From: Paragemmobacter kunshanensis
Lineage (GTDB): Bacteria; Pseudomonadota; Alphaproteobacteria; Rhodobacterales; Rhodobacteraceae
Direction of reading: 5' to 3'
Assembly (NCBI RefSeq): GCF_011059185.1
Contig: NZ_JAALFE010000001.1
Location: 372,001 to 436,000 of the forward strand
Length of the DNA stretch: 64,000 bases
Part shown: in pieces, positions 47,898 to 55,790 of the stretch
Position numbering within the stretch: position 1 is the stretch's first letter
Layout of the letters: each line of letters begins with the position of its first letter
Program-made: the position numbers and the translations under genes
The notes under the pieces: model-generated
Databases searched by the model: none
The model's input: only the letters and a program-made list of their open reading frames with translations
Told to the model about the DNA's origin: nothing

Positions 47898-49354
47898 CCG
47901 GGCCGCGCATCCTTGCCCTTGATCAGGGCACAAGCAACACAAAGGCGCTGCTGATCAACGGATCCGGCCATGTGATCGCCCGCGCCTCGGTGCCGCTGAG
48001 GACGGACTATCCGCAGCCGGGCTGGGCCGAACAATCCGCGACGGAGATCTGGACGTCGGTGCAGGCGGCGATTGCCGAGGTCATGTCCCGCGGAGGGACT
48101 GCGCCGGTCGATGCGATCGCCATCGCGAACCAGCGCGAAACGCTTGTGCTGTGGGACAGCCAGACCGGCCAGCCCATCGCCCCCGCGATGATCTGGCAAT
48201 GCCGCCGGACGGCTGCGGACTGTGCAGCCCTGATTGCGGCAGGCCATGACGCGCAGGTGATCGCGGCCACCGGCCTTGGGATCAATCCGTTGTTCCCAGC
48301 CTCGAAGCTTGGCTGGGCGATGCGGAACCTGCCTGAGGTGGCGGCGCTTCTGGCCAAGGGGCGGCTGCGCGCCGGAACCGTGGACAGCTGGCTGCTGTGG
48401 AACCTGACCGCGGGCCGGACCTTTGCAACCGATCATTCCAATGCCAGCCGGACCCAGCTTTTCGATACGGCGCGCCTTGCCTTCAGCCCGGAGCTTGCAG
48501 ACCTGTTCGGAGCCTCCGTCGATTGCCTGCCGCAGGCCCTGCCATCCGACAGCCATTTCGGGGACACGGCAGAGGGGACCACGGCGCTTGGGTCAGGCAT
48601 ACCGATCCGGGCGATGATGGGCGACAGCCATGCCGCGCTTTACGGCCATGGCATCCGCAAGCCCGGCGGCGTGAAGGCCACCTACGGGACGGGATCATCG
48701 CTGATGACCCTGACACCCGTCCGCAAGACCCCGGCCAACGGAATATCGGGGACCATCGCCTGGACGGATCGGGCGGGCACGGCCTTTGCCCTTGAGGGCA
48801 ACATCACGGTTTCCGCTCAGGCCGCCGCCTTTGCCGCGCGGCTGCTGGGCCTTCCGGATGCGGCGGCATTGTCTGCACTGGCGCAGACCGTGCCGGATGC
48901 CGGGGGCGTGACCTTCGTGCCGGCACTTGCCGGGCTTGGCGCGCCGCATTGGCACGATGGCGCGCGCGGCACCATCGGTGGCATGACGCATGGCACAGGG
49001 CCCGCGCATCTGGCCCGCGCCACGATAGATGCCATCGCCCATCAGATCGCGGATGTGTTCGAAGCGATGCAGGCAGAGATCGGCCAGCCGCTTGGCGCCC
49101 TTTGCGCCGATGGTGGCGCATCGGGGAACCGGTTCCTGATGCAGGTTCAGGCCGACCTGATCGACAGGCCTGTCCTTTCCGCCCGGGTCGAGGAAATCGG
49201 CGCAATCGGGGTTGCCGGAATGGCGCTTGCGGCCATGGGCTGCCCCGATCTGCCCGCGTTCGAAAGCGAGCGGTTTGTGCCGTGCCTCGCATTGGCAGAC
49301 CGGCAGGCAGCGCGGCGACGCTGGGCCGGGGCGATCCGTCAGGCCATGGTCTGA
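47894..49354 (+). CDS. FGGY-family carbohydrate kinase
   Basis: This 486-residue kinase of the FGGY family (glycerol, xylulose, ribulose and apulose kinases) shows the N-terminal phosphate loop DQGTSNTKALLING, GWAEQSATEIW, NQRETLVLWD, and the C-terminal ATP-site motifs YGTGSSLMTLTPV and CADGGASGNRFLMQVQ. The wording is closest to glycerol-kinase-like members. In the apiose pathway the corresponding enzyme phosphorylates apulose before transketolase acts, so this kinase probably phosphorylates the ketose made by the isomerase. It is the last gene of the operon, about 90 bp before the divL-like gene. Confidence 0.92.
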   Translation: MTGPRILALDQGTSNTKALLINGSGHVIARASVPLRTDYPQPGWAEQSATEIWTSVQAAIAEVMSRGGTAPVDAIAIANQRETLVLWDSQTGQPIAPAMIWQCRRTAADCAALIAAGHDAQVIAATGLGINPLFPASKLGWAMRNLPEVAALLAKGRLRAGTVDSWLLWNLTAGRTFATDHSNASRTQLFDTARLAFSPELADLFGASVDCLPQALPSDSHFGDTAEGTTALGSGIPIRAMMGDSHAALYGHGIRKPGGVKATYGTGSSLMTLTPVRKTPANGISGTIAWTDRAGTAFALEGNITVSAQAAAFAARLLGLPDAAALSALAQTVPDAGGVTFVPALAGLGAPHWHDGARGTIGGMTHGTGPAHLARATIDAIAHQIADVFEAMQAEIGQPLGALCADGGASGNRFLMQVQADLIDRPVLSARVEEIGAIGVAGMALAAMGCPDLPAFESERFVPCLALADRQAARRRWAGAIRQAMV

Positions 49355-49410
49355 CTTCGCTGCATTGCGTGCAAACCGTCCGGTCATGGACCAGAAGCGG
49401 AGCCGCAATA

Positions 49411-49425
49411 TTAACTAATTGTTAA
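49411..49425. promoter_or_regulatory. CtrA-type box upstream of the divL-like gene
   Basis: TTAACTAATTGTTAA is a perfect match to the TTAA-N7-TTAA binding site of the alphaproteobacterial master regulator CtrA. It ends 22 bases before the probable start of the PAS-protein gene. Regulation by CtrA is inferred. Confidence 0.6.
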
Positions 49426-49447
49426 GGATGATCACGCTAGGGTTGAG

Positions 49448-50659
49448 TTGCACCAACCTGGCGGAACGCATTTGACAATCTGGAACTGGCTAGAATTTCT
49501 GGCCCTTGCTCTTCTTGGGGCGTCATTGGGGATGGCCCTTTTGTCTGCCTTTCCCGGAAGCGGGGCACGCAGGATGGCAGATGCCAGACGGCAGGCCGAG
49601 CAGGCCGCCGAGCAGGCCCCCCTGCCGATTTGGCGGCTGGATGCTCCGGGGCGGGTGACCTGGTCGAATGCCGCCTTCCGGAACCTTCTGGAGGGGGATG
49701 CCGACAAGGCAGCCCTTGCCACGCCCGGGCGATTCCAGATCATGCAAAACGGCAAGCCACGCTGGTTTACCCTTGCCATTCATGGGGGGACCGGACTGGC
49801 CTATCCCATCGACGACCTGATCGAGGCCGAGGCCAGCCTGCGCGACATGGTGCAATCCATGGCGCGCACCTTTGCGCAACTGCCCACGGGTCTTGCGATC
49901 TTCGACAAGTCGCGGCACCTGCAAAGCTTCAACCCGGCGCTGGCCGATCTGACGGGGTTGCCGCCCGCCTTCCTGTCGCGCCGCCCCAGCCTGCTTGCCA
50001 TGTTGGATGCGATGAGGGACCGGAGCATGGTGCCCGAACCGAAGGACTGGAAAAGCTGGCGACGCCAGATCGCAGACATGGAGCGTGCCGCCGCCAGCAG
50101 CCAGTTCGACGAAACCTGGGCACTGCCAGGGGGACAAACCTATCGCGTGACGGGCCGCCGCCATATCGACGGTGGGCTTGCACTGATGATCAACGACATC
50201 TCGACCGAGATCATCCGCAATCGCCGCTTTCGGGCCGATCTGGACCTTTGCCAGGCCGTGATCGACCGGATGGAGGAAGGTATTGCGGTGTTTTCCATCA
50301 CCGGCCAGCTTGTGCTTTCGAACGCGGCCTATGCCGCGCTCTGGGGGCATGATCCCGGCACGCGCATGGTTGCCGTTTCCGTTTCCACGCTGCTGTCGCA
50401 GTGGAAGGCAGGATCTGCGCCGACAAACCTGTGGACCGAAGCCGAGGATTACTTCGCCACCCTGGAAAGCCGCCTGCCCTGGCAGGCAGAAGCGCGACTT
50501 CTGGACGGACGGCTGATCACCTGCCGCTTTGCCCCGCTGACCGATGGCGCAGTGCTGGTGGGATTTCAGCCGGTCATCAGCGCTGGCCTGCCACGGGCCA
50601 TCAGCGCCCCGCCCGATGATGCGGACCCTTCGGCTTGCGGTGGCGTTGCAGGGCGGTAA
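49448..50659 (+). CDS. divL: PAS-domain protein, DivL-like without kinase domains
   Basis: This is a protein of about 403 residues with one N-terminal membrane helix (about 11-33, WLEFLALALLGASLGMALL). PAS domains follow: RLDAPGRVTWSNAAFRNLLE, LAIFDKSRHLQSFNPAL with PPAFLSRRPSL, and IAVFSITGQLVLSNAAYAAL. There is no HisKA or ATPase domain. Rhodobacter capsulatus DivL is likewise a short PAS protein that acts on the CckA-ChpT-CtrA relay; in Caulobacter DivL is longer and keeps kinase-like domains. Position before tsaE supports the assignment. The TTG at 49448 is used; a second TTG at 49472 is possible. There is no ATG. Confidence 0.7.
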   Translation: MHQPGGTHLTIWNWLEFLALALLGASLGMALLSAFPGSGARRMADARRQAEQAAEQAPLPIWRLDAPGRVTWSNAAFRNLLEGDADKAALATPGRFQIMQNGKPRWFTLAIHGGTGLAYPIDDLIEAEASLRDMVQSMARTFAQLPTGLAIFDKSRHLQSFNPALADLTGLPPAFLSRRPSLLAMLDAMRDRSMVPEPKDWKSWRRQIADMERAAASSQFDETWALPGGQTYRVTGRRHIDGGLALMINDISTEIIRNRRFRADLDLCQAVIDRMEEGIAVFSITGQLVLSNAAYAALWGHDPGTRMVAVSVSTLLSQWKAGSAPTNLWTEAEDYFATLESRLPWQAEARLLDGRLITCRFAPLTDGAVLVGFQPVISAGLPRAISAPPDDADPSACGGVAGR

Positions 50660-50669
50660 GACTGTCGGC

Positions 50670-51146
50670 ATGACCGATGCGCCGTTGCCTGATCCCGAAT
50701 TCCTTCTGAAGGATGATGCCGCCACCGCGGCCCTGGGGGCGTTTCTGGCACCGCGCCTTGCCGCCGGGGATTGCCTGCTGCTGGAAGGGCCGATCGGGGC
50801 AGGGAAATCGCATCTGGCCCGCGCGCTGATCCGGGAAAGGCTTGGCCGTTTCGAAGATATCCCCTCGCCCACCTTCACCCTGGTGCAGACCTATGATGCC
50901 GGAGATGTCGAGATCTGGCATGCGGATCTTTATCGTCTGACACACCCGGACGAGGTTCTGGAACTTGGGCTTGAGGATGCCTTTTCAAAGGCGATCTGCC
51001 TTGTGGAATGGCCGGACAGATTGGGCGCGCATTTGCCGCAAGGCGCCCTTCGCCTGCGGCTTGCGGTCGATGGGGACGGGCGGCGCGTTGCGATCAGCGG
51101 CGGCCGGGCGGACCTGAGGGCCGCGATTGCAGGATTTGCGCCATGA
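50670..51146 (+). CDS. tsaE: tRNA threonylcarbamoyladenosine biosynthesis ATPase TsaE
   Basis: TsaE is the ATPase that drives the TsaB-TsaD complex in t6A modification of tRNA. The 158-residue protein has Walker A GPIGAGKSHLARAL, the family motif IPSPTFTLVQTY, HADLYRLTHPDEVLELGL and VEWPDRLG. The ATG at 50670 was chosen; the frame is open into the preceding gene but without a better start. It overlaps the kinase gene downstream by four bases. Its partner tsaD lies 20 kb upstream in this window. Confidence 0.95.
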   Translation: MTDAPLPDPEFLLKDDAATAALGAFLAPRLAAGDCLLLEGPIGAGKSHLARALIRERLGRFEDIPSPTFTLVQTYDAGDVEIWHADLYRLTHPDEVLELGLEDAFSKAICLVEWPDRLGAHLPQGALRLRLAVDGDGRRVAISGGRADLRAAIAGFAP

Positions 51147-52159
51147 GCGGCAGGCAGGCGCTTTCCACCGCTTTTCTTGCCCGCGCCGGATGGGGCGGTG
51201 CCGAGCGGCGCTTTCTTGCGGGGGATGCCTCGGACCGAAGCTATGATCGCCTGACGCGGCCGGACCGCAGCGCCGTTCTGATGGATGCGCCCCCGGGAAA
51301 GGGGGACGACCCCCGCGCCTTTGCCCGCATCGCACATCATCTTGCCGGGCTGGGCCTTTCGCCGCCCGCCATCCTGGCCGAGGATTTCGATCACGGCTTC
51401 CTTTTGCTTGAGGATCTTGGCGATGATCTCTTTGCCCGCCTGATCGCGAGGGATCCGGCCATGGAAGCCCCGCTTTATGCCGCGGCAACGGATGTGCTTG
51501 TCCGGCTGCAGGCGCATGAGGCCCCGGCGGGCCTGCCGGATCTTTCGGCCGCCGACTGGGCCGAGGGCGCGGCCTATGCGCTTGACTGGTATGCCTTTGC
51601 TGCCACCGGGCAGAGCCCGGACCCTGCGGATTTCATCGCGACCCTGACAGGGCTGATCCGGACCTTTGCAGACGGCCCGCGCATCATGATTCTGCGTGAC
51701 TACCATGCCGAAAACCTGCTCTGGCTGCCGGATCGAGTCGGAGTGGCGCGGGTGGGCCTGCTGGATTTCCAACTCGCCCAGATGGGGCAGCCAGGATATG
51801 ATCTGGTCTCGCTGCTGCAGGACGCGCGACGCGATGTATCCGCCCCGGTCGAGGCGGCGATGATCGCCCGTTTCTGTGCCGCAGGCGGGGTGAATCCCGG
51901 CGATTTCGCCGCCGCCTATGCCACGCTTGGTGCCCAGCGCGCGCTTCGGATCATAGGCATCTTCGCGCGGCTCTGCCTGAAGGCGGGAAAACCCGGCTAT
52001 CTTGCCTTGCTTCCCCGTGTCTGGTCGCAGCTTTGGCGGAATCTGGACCATCCGGCACTGTCGGCCCTTGCGGCGATCTGCAGGGATCACCTGCCCGCAC
52101 CAAGCCCCGAAATGCTTGAAAGGATCGGCGCGCAATGCGGCCTTCATCCCCACCGCTGA
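51143..52159 (+). CDS. amgK: AmgK-type N-acetylmuramate/N-acetylglucosamine-1-kinase
   Basis: This 338-residue protein of the aminoglycoside phosphotransferase-like kinase fold is paired with a MurU-like gene, as in the anomeric MurNAc-recycling route. The kinase motifs are visible: the glycine-rich start RRFLAGDASDRSYDRL, the catalytic loop MILRDYHAENLLWL (HxxN) and the metal-binding DFQLAQMGQPGYDL. In Pseudomonas, AmgK phosphorylates MurNAc and GlcNAc at the anomeric position, bypassing de novo synthesis of UDP-MurNAc and giving intrinsic fosfomycin tolerance. The ATG overlaps tsaE by four bases, and murU overlaps its end by 25 bases. Confidence 0.88.
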   Translation: MSGRQALSTAFLARAGWGGAERRFLAGDASDRSYDRLTRPDRSAVLMDAPPGKGDDPRAFARIAHHLAGLGLSPPAILAEDFDHGFLLLEDLGDDLFARLIARDPAMEAPLYAAATDVLVRLQAHEAPAGLPDLSAADWAEGAAYALDWYAFAATGQSPDPADFIATLTGLIRTFADGPRIMILRDYHAENLLWLPDRVGVARVGLLDFQLAQMGQPGYDLVSLLQDARRDVSAPVEAAMIARFCAAGGVNPGDFAAAYATLGAQRALRIIGIFARLCLKAGKPGYLALLPRVWSQLWRNLDHPALSALAAICRDHLPAPSPEMLERIGAQCGLHPHR

Positions 52160-52833
52160 TGCTTTTTGCCGCGGGCCTCGGCACGCGGATGGGCGCGCTG
52201 ACGGCGGATTGCCCCAAGCCGCTGATCCGCGTGGCGGGAAGGCCGCTGATCGACCATGCCCTGGCGCTGGCCGACGGGGCAGGCGTCACCCGCATCGTGG
52301 CGAATACCCACTACCTCGCCCCGCGGATGGAAGCACATCTCGCCCCGCGCGGCGTGGCGATTTCCCGGGAATCCCCACGCATCCTGGAAACCGGGGGCGG
52401 GCTGAAGGCTGCCCTGCCGCTGCTGGGATCGGATCCCGTCCTGACGCTGAACACCGATGCCGTCTGGACGGGGGCCAATGCCCTGACCCAACTGATCGAA
52501 GGATGGGACGGCGCGCGCATGGACGGGCTGCTGCTGCTGCTGCCCGCAGCAAAGGCCACGGGTCATGGCGGCACGGGCGATTTCGTGATGCGGCCGGATG
52601 GCCGTCTGGACCGAGCCAGGGGTGCCGCGGGATTTGTGTATCTGGGCGCGCAGATTCTGCGGACGGGGGCGCTTGCCGATATCAGCGATGAGGTCTTCTC
52701 GCTGAACCTTCTGTGGGACAGGATGATTGCCGAGGGGCGGCTCCATGGCCTGATCCATGACGGGGGCTGGTGCGATGTGGGGCGGCCCGAAGGGATTGTG
52801 CTGGCCGAGAACCTGCTTGGGGGCGCAGCGTGA
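52135..52833 (+). CDS. murU: MurU-type N-acetylmuramate alpha-1-phosphate uridylyltransferase
   Basis: This 232-residue nucleotidyltransferase of the glucose-1-phosphate thymidylyl/uridylyltransferase superfamily carries the N-terminal signature FAAGLGTRMGALTADCPKPL and the metal-site aspartate in LTLNTDAVW, then ISDEVFSLNLLWDRMI near the end. Next to AmgK it should make UDP-MurNAc from MurNAc-1-phosphate, completing cell-wall recycling. The start lies inside the amgK gene, so the two are tightly coupled; the stop overlaps the GTG of addB. Confidence 0.9.
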   Translation: MRPSSPPLMLFAAGLGTRMGALTADCPKPLIRVAGRPLIDHALALADGAGVTRIVANTHYLAPRMEAHLAPRGVAISRESPRILETGGGLKAALPLLGSDPVLTLNTDAVWTGANALTQLIEGWDGARMDGLLLLLPAAKATGHGGTGDFVMRPDGRLDRARGAAGFVYLGAQILRTGALADISDEVFSLNLLWDRMIAEGRLHGLIHDGGWCDVGRPEGIVLAENLLGGAA

Positions 52834-55790
52834 TCTTCCGTGAACCCGGCCCGCGCGTCTTTCACTTGCCACCCGGCGTCGATTTCGCGCCGGCCCTTGT
52901 GGCCGGGCTGCGTGCCCGCCTCGCCCCCCACCCGCCAGAGGCGATGGCGGGCGTTACGCTGTTCCTGAATACCAACAGGATGCGCCGCCGCGTGATCGAC
53001 GCCTTCTGTGCTGATGGGCCGGGCTTTCTTCCCCGGCTGCGCGTCCTGACCGATATCTCTGAAGGCATGGCCCTGCCGGGCCTGCCCAGCGCCGTATCGC
53101 CCCTGCGCCGACGGCTGGAACTGTCGCAACTCATCGCGCGATTGCTGGATGCACAACCCGACCTTGCACCCCGCGCAGCGATTTTCGATCTGGCGGACAG
53201 TCTTGCCGGGCTGATGGACGAAATGCAGGGGGAAGGCGTTTCACCAGAGATCATCGGCGCGCTGGATGTTTCGGATCATTCCGCCCATTGGGCCCGCACG
53301 CGGGCCTTTCTTTCGATTGTCGCACCCTATTTCTCGGGCGAAGGCGCGCCGGATTCAGAGACGCGGCAGCGCCTTGCCGTGAGCCGCATTGCCGCGCTCT
53401 GGCAGGCAGATCCGCCTGAGGGGCCCGTCATCGTTGCGGGCTCTACCGGATCACGCGGCACCACGGCGGCCCTGATGCAGGCCGTCGCCGCCCTGCCGCA
53501 AGGGGCGCTTGTCCTGCCGGGCCTTGATCCGGACATGCCGGACTGGGTCTGGGAACGGCTGACCGATGCGATGACGGGCGAGGACCATCCGCAGTTCCGC
53601 TTTCGGCGGCTGATGGAACGGCTGGACATCCCCGCCAGTGCCATCCGCCCCTGGACGGATGCCAAGGCCCCTGCCCCGGCGCGCAATCGCCTGATTTCCC
53701 TTTCGCTGCGGCCAGCACCGGTGACGGATCAATGGCTGGTCGAAGGGGCAGGACTGCCTGATCTGGCCGAGGCGACCGAGACTGTCACCCTGATCGAGGC
53801 ACCGACGCCGCGCACCGAAGCCCTGGCCATTGCTTTGATCCTTCGCCAGGCGGCGGAAGAAGGGACGACCGCCGCGCTGATCAGTCCTGACCGGATGCTG
53901 ACCCGCCAGGTGACGGCTGCACTGGATCGTTGGGGGATCCTGCCCGATGACAGCGCGGGGCGCCCGCTTGCCTTGTCTGCCCCCGGGAGACTTTTGCGCC
54001 ATGTCGCGTCGCTCATGGGGCGCAGGCTGACCTCGGACGCCTTGCTTGCCGTGCTGAAGCATCCGCTAGCCTTTTCCGGCGCGGATCGAGGGGATCACCT
54101 GCTGTTCACGCGGCTTCTGGAGATGCAGCTTCGCCGCAAGGGCCCGGCCTTCCCGACTGGGGAAGCCCTGCTGACATGGGCCGCGACGCGCAAGGAAACC
54201 GGGCTTTTGCCATGGGCCCAGACCCTTGCCACCCTGATCGAACGGGCAGCCGGGATCACGACCGGCACCCTTGCCGATCTGGTAGCGGCCCAATGCGAAC
54301 TGGCCGAAGCCTTTGCCCGCGGCACGGCAGCGGAAGGCAGCGGCACCTTGTGGGACAAGGAGGCCGGGGTTGAGGCACGAAAGCTCATGTCCGGCCTCGC
54401 GACCGAGGCGGATGCAGGAGGCGTGCTTGCGCCTGTCGAATACCGCGACTTGTTCGATGCCGTCATTGCGCGGGGAGAGGTGCGGGAAACTGTCGCCGCA
54501 CATCCCGGAATTCTGATCCTCGGCCCGCGCGAAGCCCGCGAGCAGGGCGCGGATCTGGTGATCCTTGGGGGGCTGAACGATGGCGCATGGCCTAGACTGC
54601 CCGAACCCGACCCGTGGCTGAACCGCCGGATGCGCAAGGAAGCCGGGCTTCTTCTGCCGGAGCGGCAGGTTGGCCTTTCGGCCCATGACTATCAGATCGC
54701 CTGTGCCGCGCCGCGCGTGGTGCTGACCCGCGCCCTTCGGGATGCCGAGGCGGAGACTGTCCCCTCGCGCTGGATCAACAGGTTGGTGAACCTGATGGAG
54801 GGGTTGCCCGAAAGGCAGGGCCGCCAGGCGCTTGCCGCCATGCGCGCGCGGGGCCGCCAATGGCTTGCCCTGGCGGCGGCGCTTGAACAGCCCACGCCCG
54901 AGATGCAGGCGGATCCAAGGCTGCAACCTGCGGGCCGTCCGTCACCGCGGCCGCCCCTGACCGCGCGCCCGAAGGAGCTTTCCCTGACGCGCATCAGCCT
55001 TCTGATCCGCGACCCCTATGCGATCTACTGCCGCTATGTCCTTCGGTTGCGGCGGCTTGATCCGCTGCGGCATGAACCCGATGCCGCCCTGCGGGGGCAG
55101 ATCCTGCACCTGATCCTTGAATCCTTCGTCAAGGATCGACCTGCTGGCGAGGATCCGGCCGGAGGCAGGGCAAGGTTGCTGGAGACGGCCGCCCGCATTC
55201 TTGGGGAACAGGTGCCATGGCCCGCTGCCCGCGCGCTCTGGCTCTCGCGGCTGGAGCGGGCGGCGGATTTCTTTCTTTCCGTCGACAGCCGGGATGGCGG
55301 CACATCGGTTGCCCTGGAAGGCAAGGGGGGTGTTGCTGTTGCCCCTCTCGACTTTCGGCTTGTCGGCACGCCCGACAGGATCGACCGCCTGCCGGACGGG
55401 CGGCTGCACATCATGGATTACAAGACCGGAACGCCACCAACGCAGGCCATGCAGAAGGCCTTTGACAAGCAATTGCTTCTGGCCGCTGCGATGGCCGAGC
55501 GGGATGCCTTTGCGGGGCTTGAAGGATCCGAGGTGGCCCGGATCACCTATGTCGGACTCGGATCGAAGCCGAAGGTGGAAGAGACCGAGATCACGCCCCA
55601 GATCACGGATGAGGCATGGGAGGGCCTGATCGCGCTTGTTTCTCATTATGCGCGGCCCGGCGCAGGCTATACCGCCCGGCGGGCCGTTCTGAAGGAGCGG
55701 TTCGAAGGCGACTATGACCATCTCTCGCGCCATGGCGAGTGGGACACGACCTCGCCACCCAGCCCCGAAACGGTAGGCCCCGACGCATGA
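52830..55790 (+). CDS. addB: Double-strand break repair protein AddB
   Basis: AddB is the second subunit of the AddAB helicase-nuclease, which processes DNA ends for RecA-dependent repair, the alphaproteobacterial counterpart of RecBCD. The 986-residue protein has a helicase-like N-terminal two-thirds of the alphaproteobacterial AddB type. It ends in a PD-(D/E)xK nuclease whose core reads HIMDYKTGTPP with the downstream Gln/Leu helix AFDKQLLLAAAM. The GTG at 52830 overlaps the murU stop (GTGA) and no ATG fits the family start. It overlaps addA by four bases. Confidence 0.93.
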   Translation: MIFREPGPRVFHLPPGVDFAPALVAGLRARLAPHPPEAMAGVTLFLNTNRMRRRVIDAFCADGPGFLPRLRVLTDISEGMALPGLPSAVSPLRRRLELSQLIARLLDAQPDLAPRAAIFDLADSLAGLMDEMQGEGVSPEIIGALDVSDHSAHWARTRAFLSIVAPYFSGEGAPDSETRQRLAVSRIAALWQADPPEGPVIVAGSTGSRGTTAALMQAVAALPQGALVLPGLDPDMPDWVWERLTDAMTGEDHPQFRFRRLMERLDIPASAIRPWTDAKAPAPARNRLISLSLRPAPVTDQWLVEGAGLPDLAEATETVTLIEAPTPRTEALAIALILRQAAEEGTTAALISPDRMLTRQVTAALDRWGILPDDSAGRPLALSAPGRLLRHVASLMGRRLTSDALLAVLKHPLAFSGADRGDHLLFTRLLEMQLRRKGPAFPTGEALLTWAATRKETGLLPWAQTLATLIERAAGITTGTLADLVAAQCELAEAFARGTAAEGSGTLWDKEAGVEARKLMSGLATEADAGGVLAPVEYRDLFDAVIARGEVRETVAAHPGILILGPREAREQGADLVILGGLNDGAWPRLPEPDPWLNRRMRKEAGLLLPERQVGLSAHDYQIACAAPRVVLTRALRDAEAETVPSRWINRLVNLMEGLPERQGRQALAAMRARGRQWLALAAALEQPTPEMQADPRLQPAGRPSPRPPLTARPKELSLTRISLLIRDPYAIYCRYVLRLRRLDPLRHEPDAALRGQILHLILESFVKDRPAGEDPAGGRARLLETAARILGEQVPWPAARALWLSRLERAADFFLSVDSRDGGTSVALEGKGGVAVAPLDFRLVGTPDRIDRLPDGRLHIMDYKTGTPPTQAMQKAFDKQLLLAAAMAERDAFAGLEGSEVARITYVGLGSKPKVEETEITPQITDEAWEGLIALVSHYARPGAGYTARRAVLKERFEGDYDHLSRHGEWDTTSPPSPETVGPDA

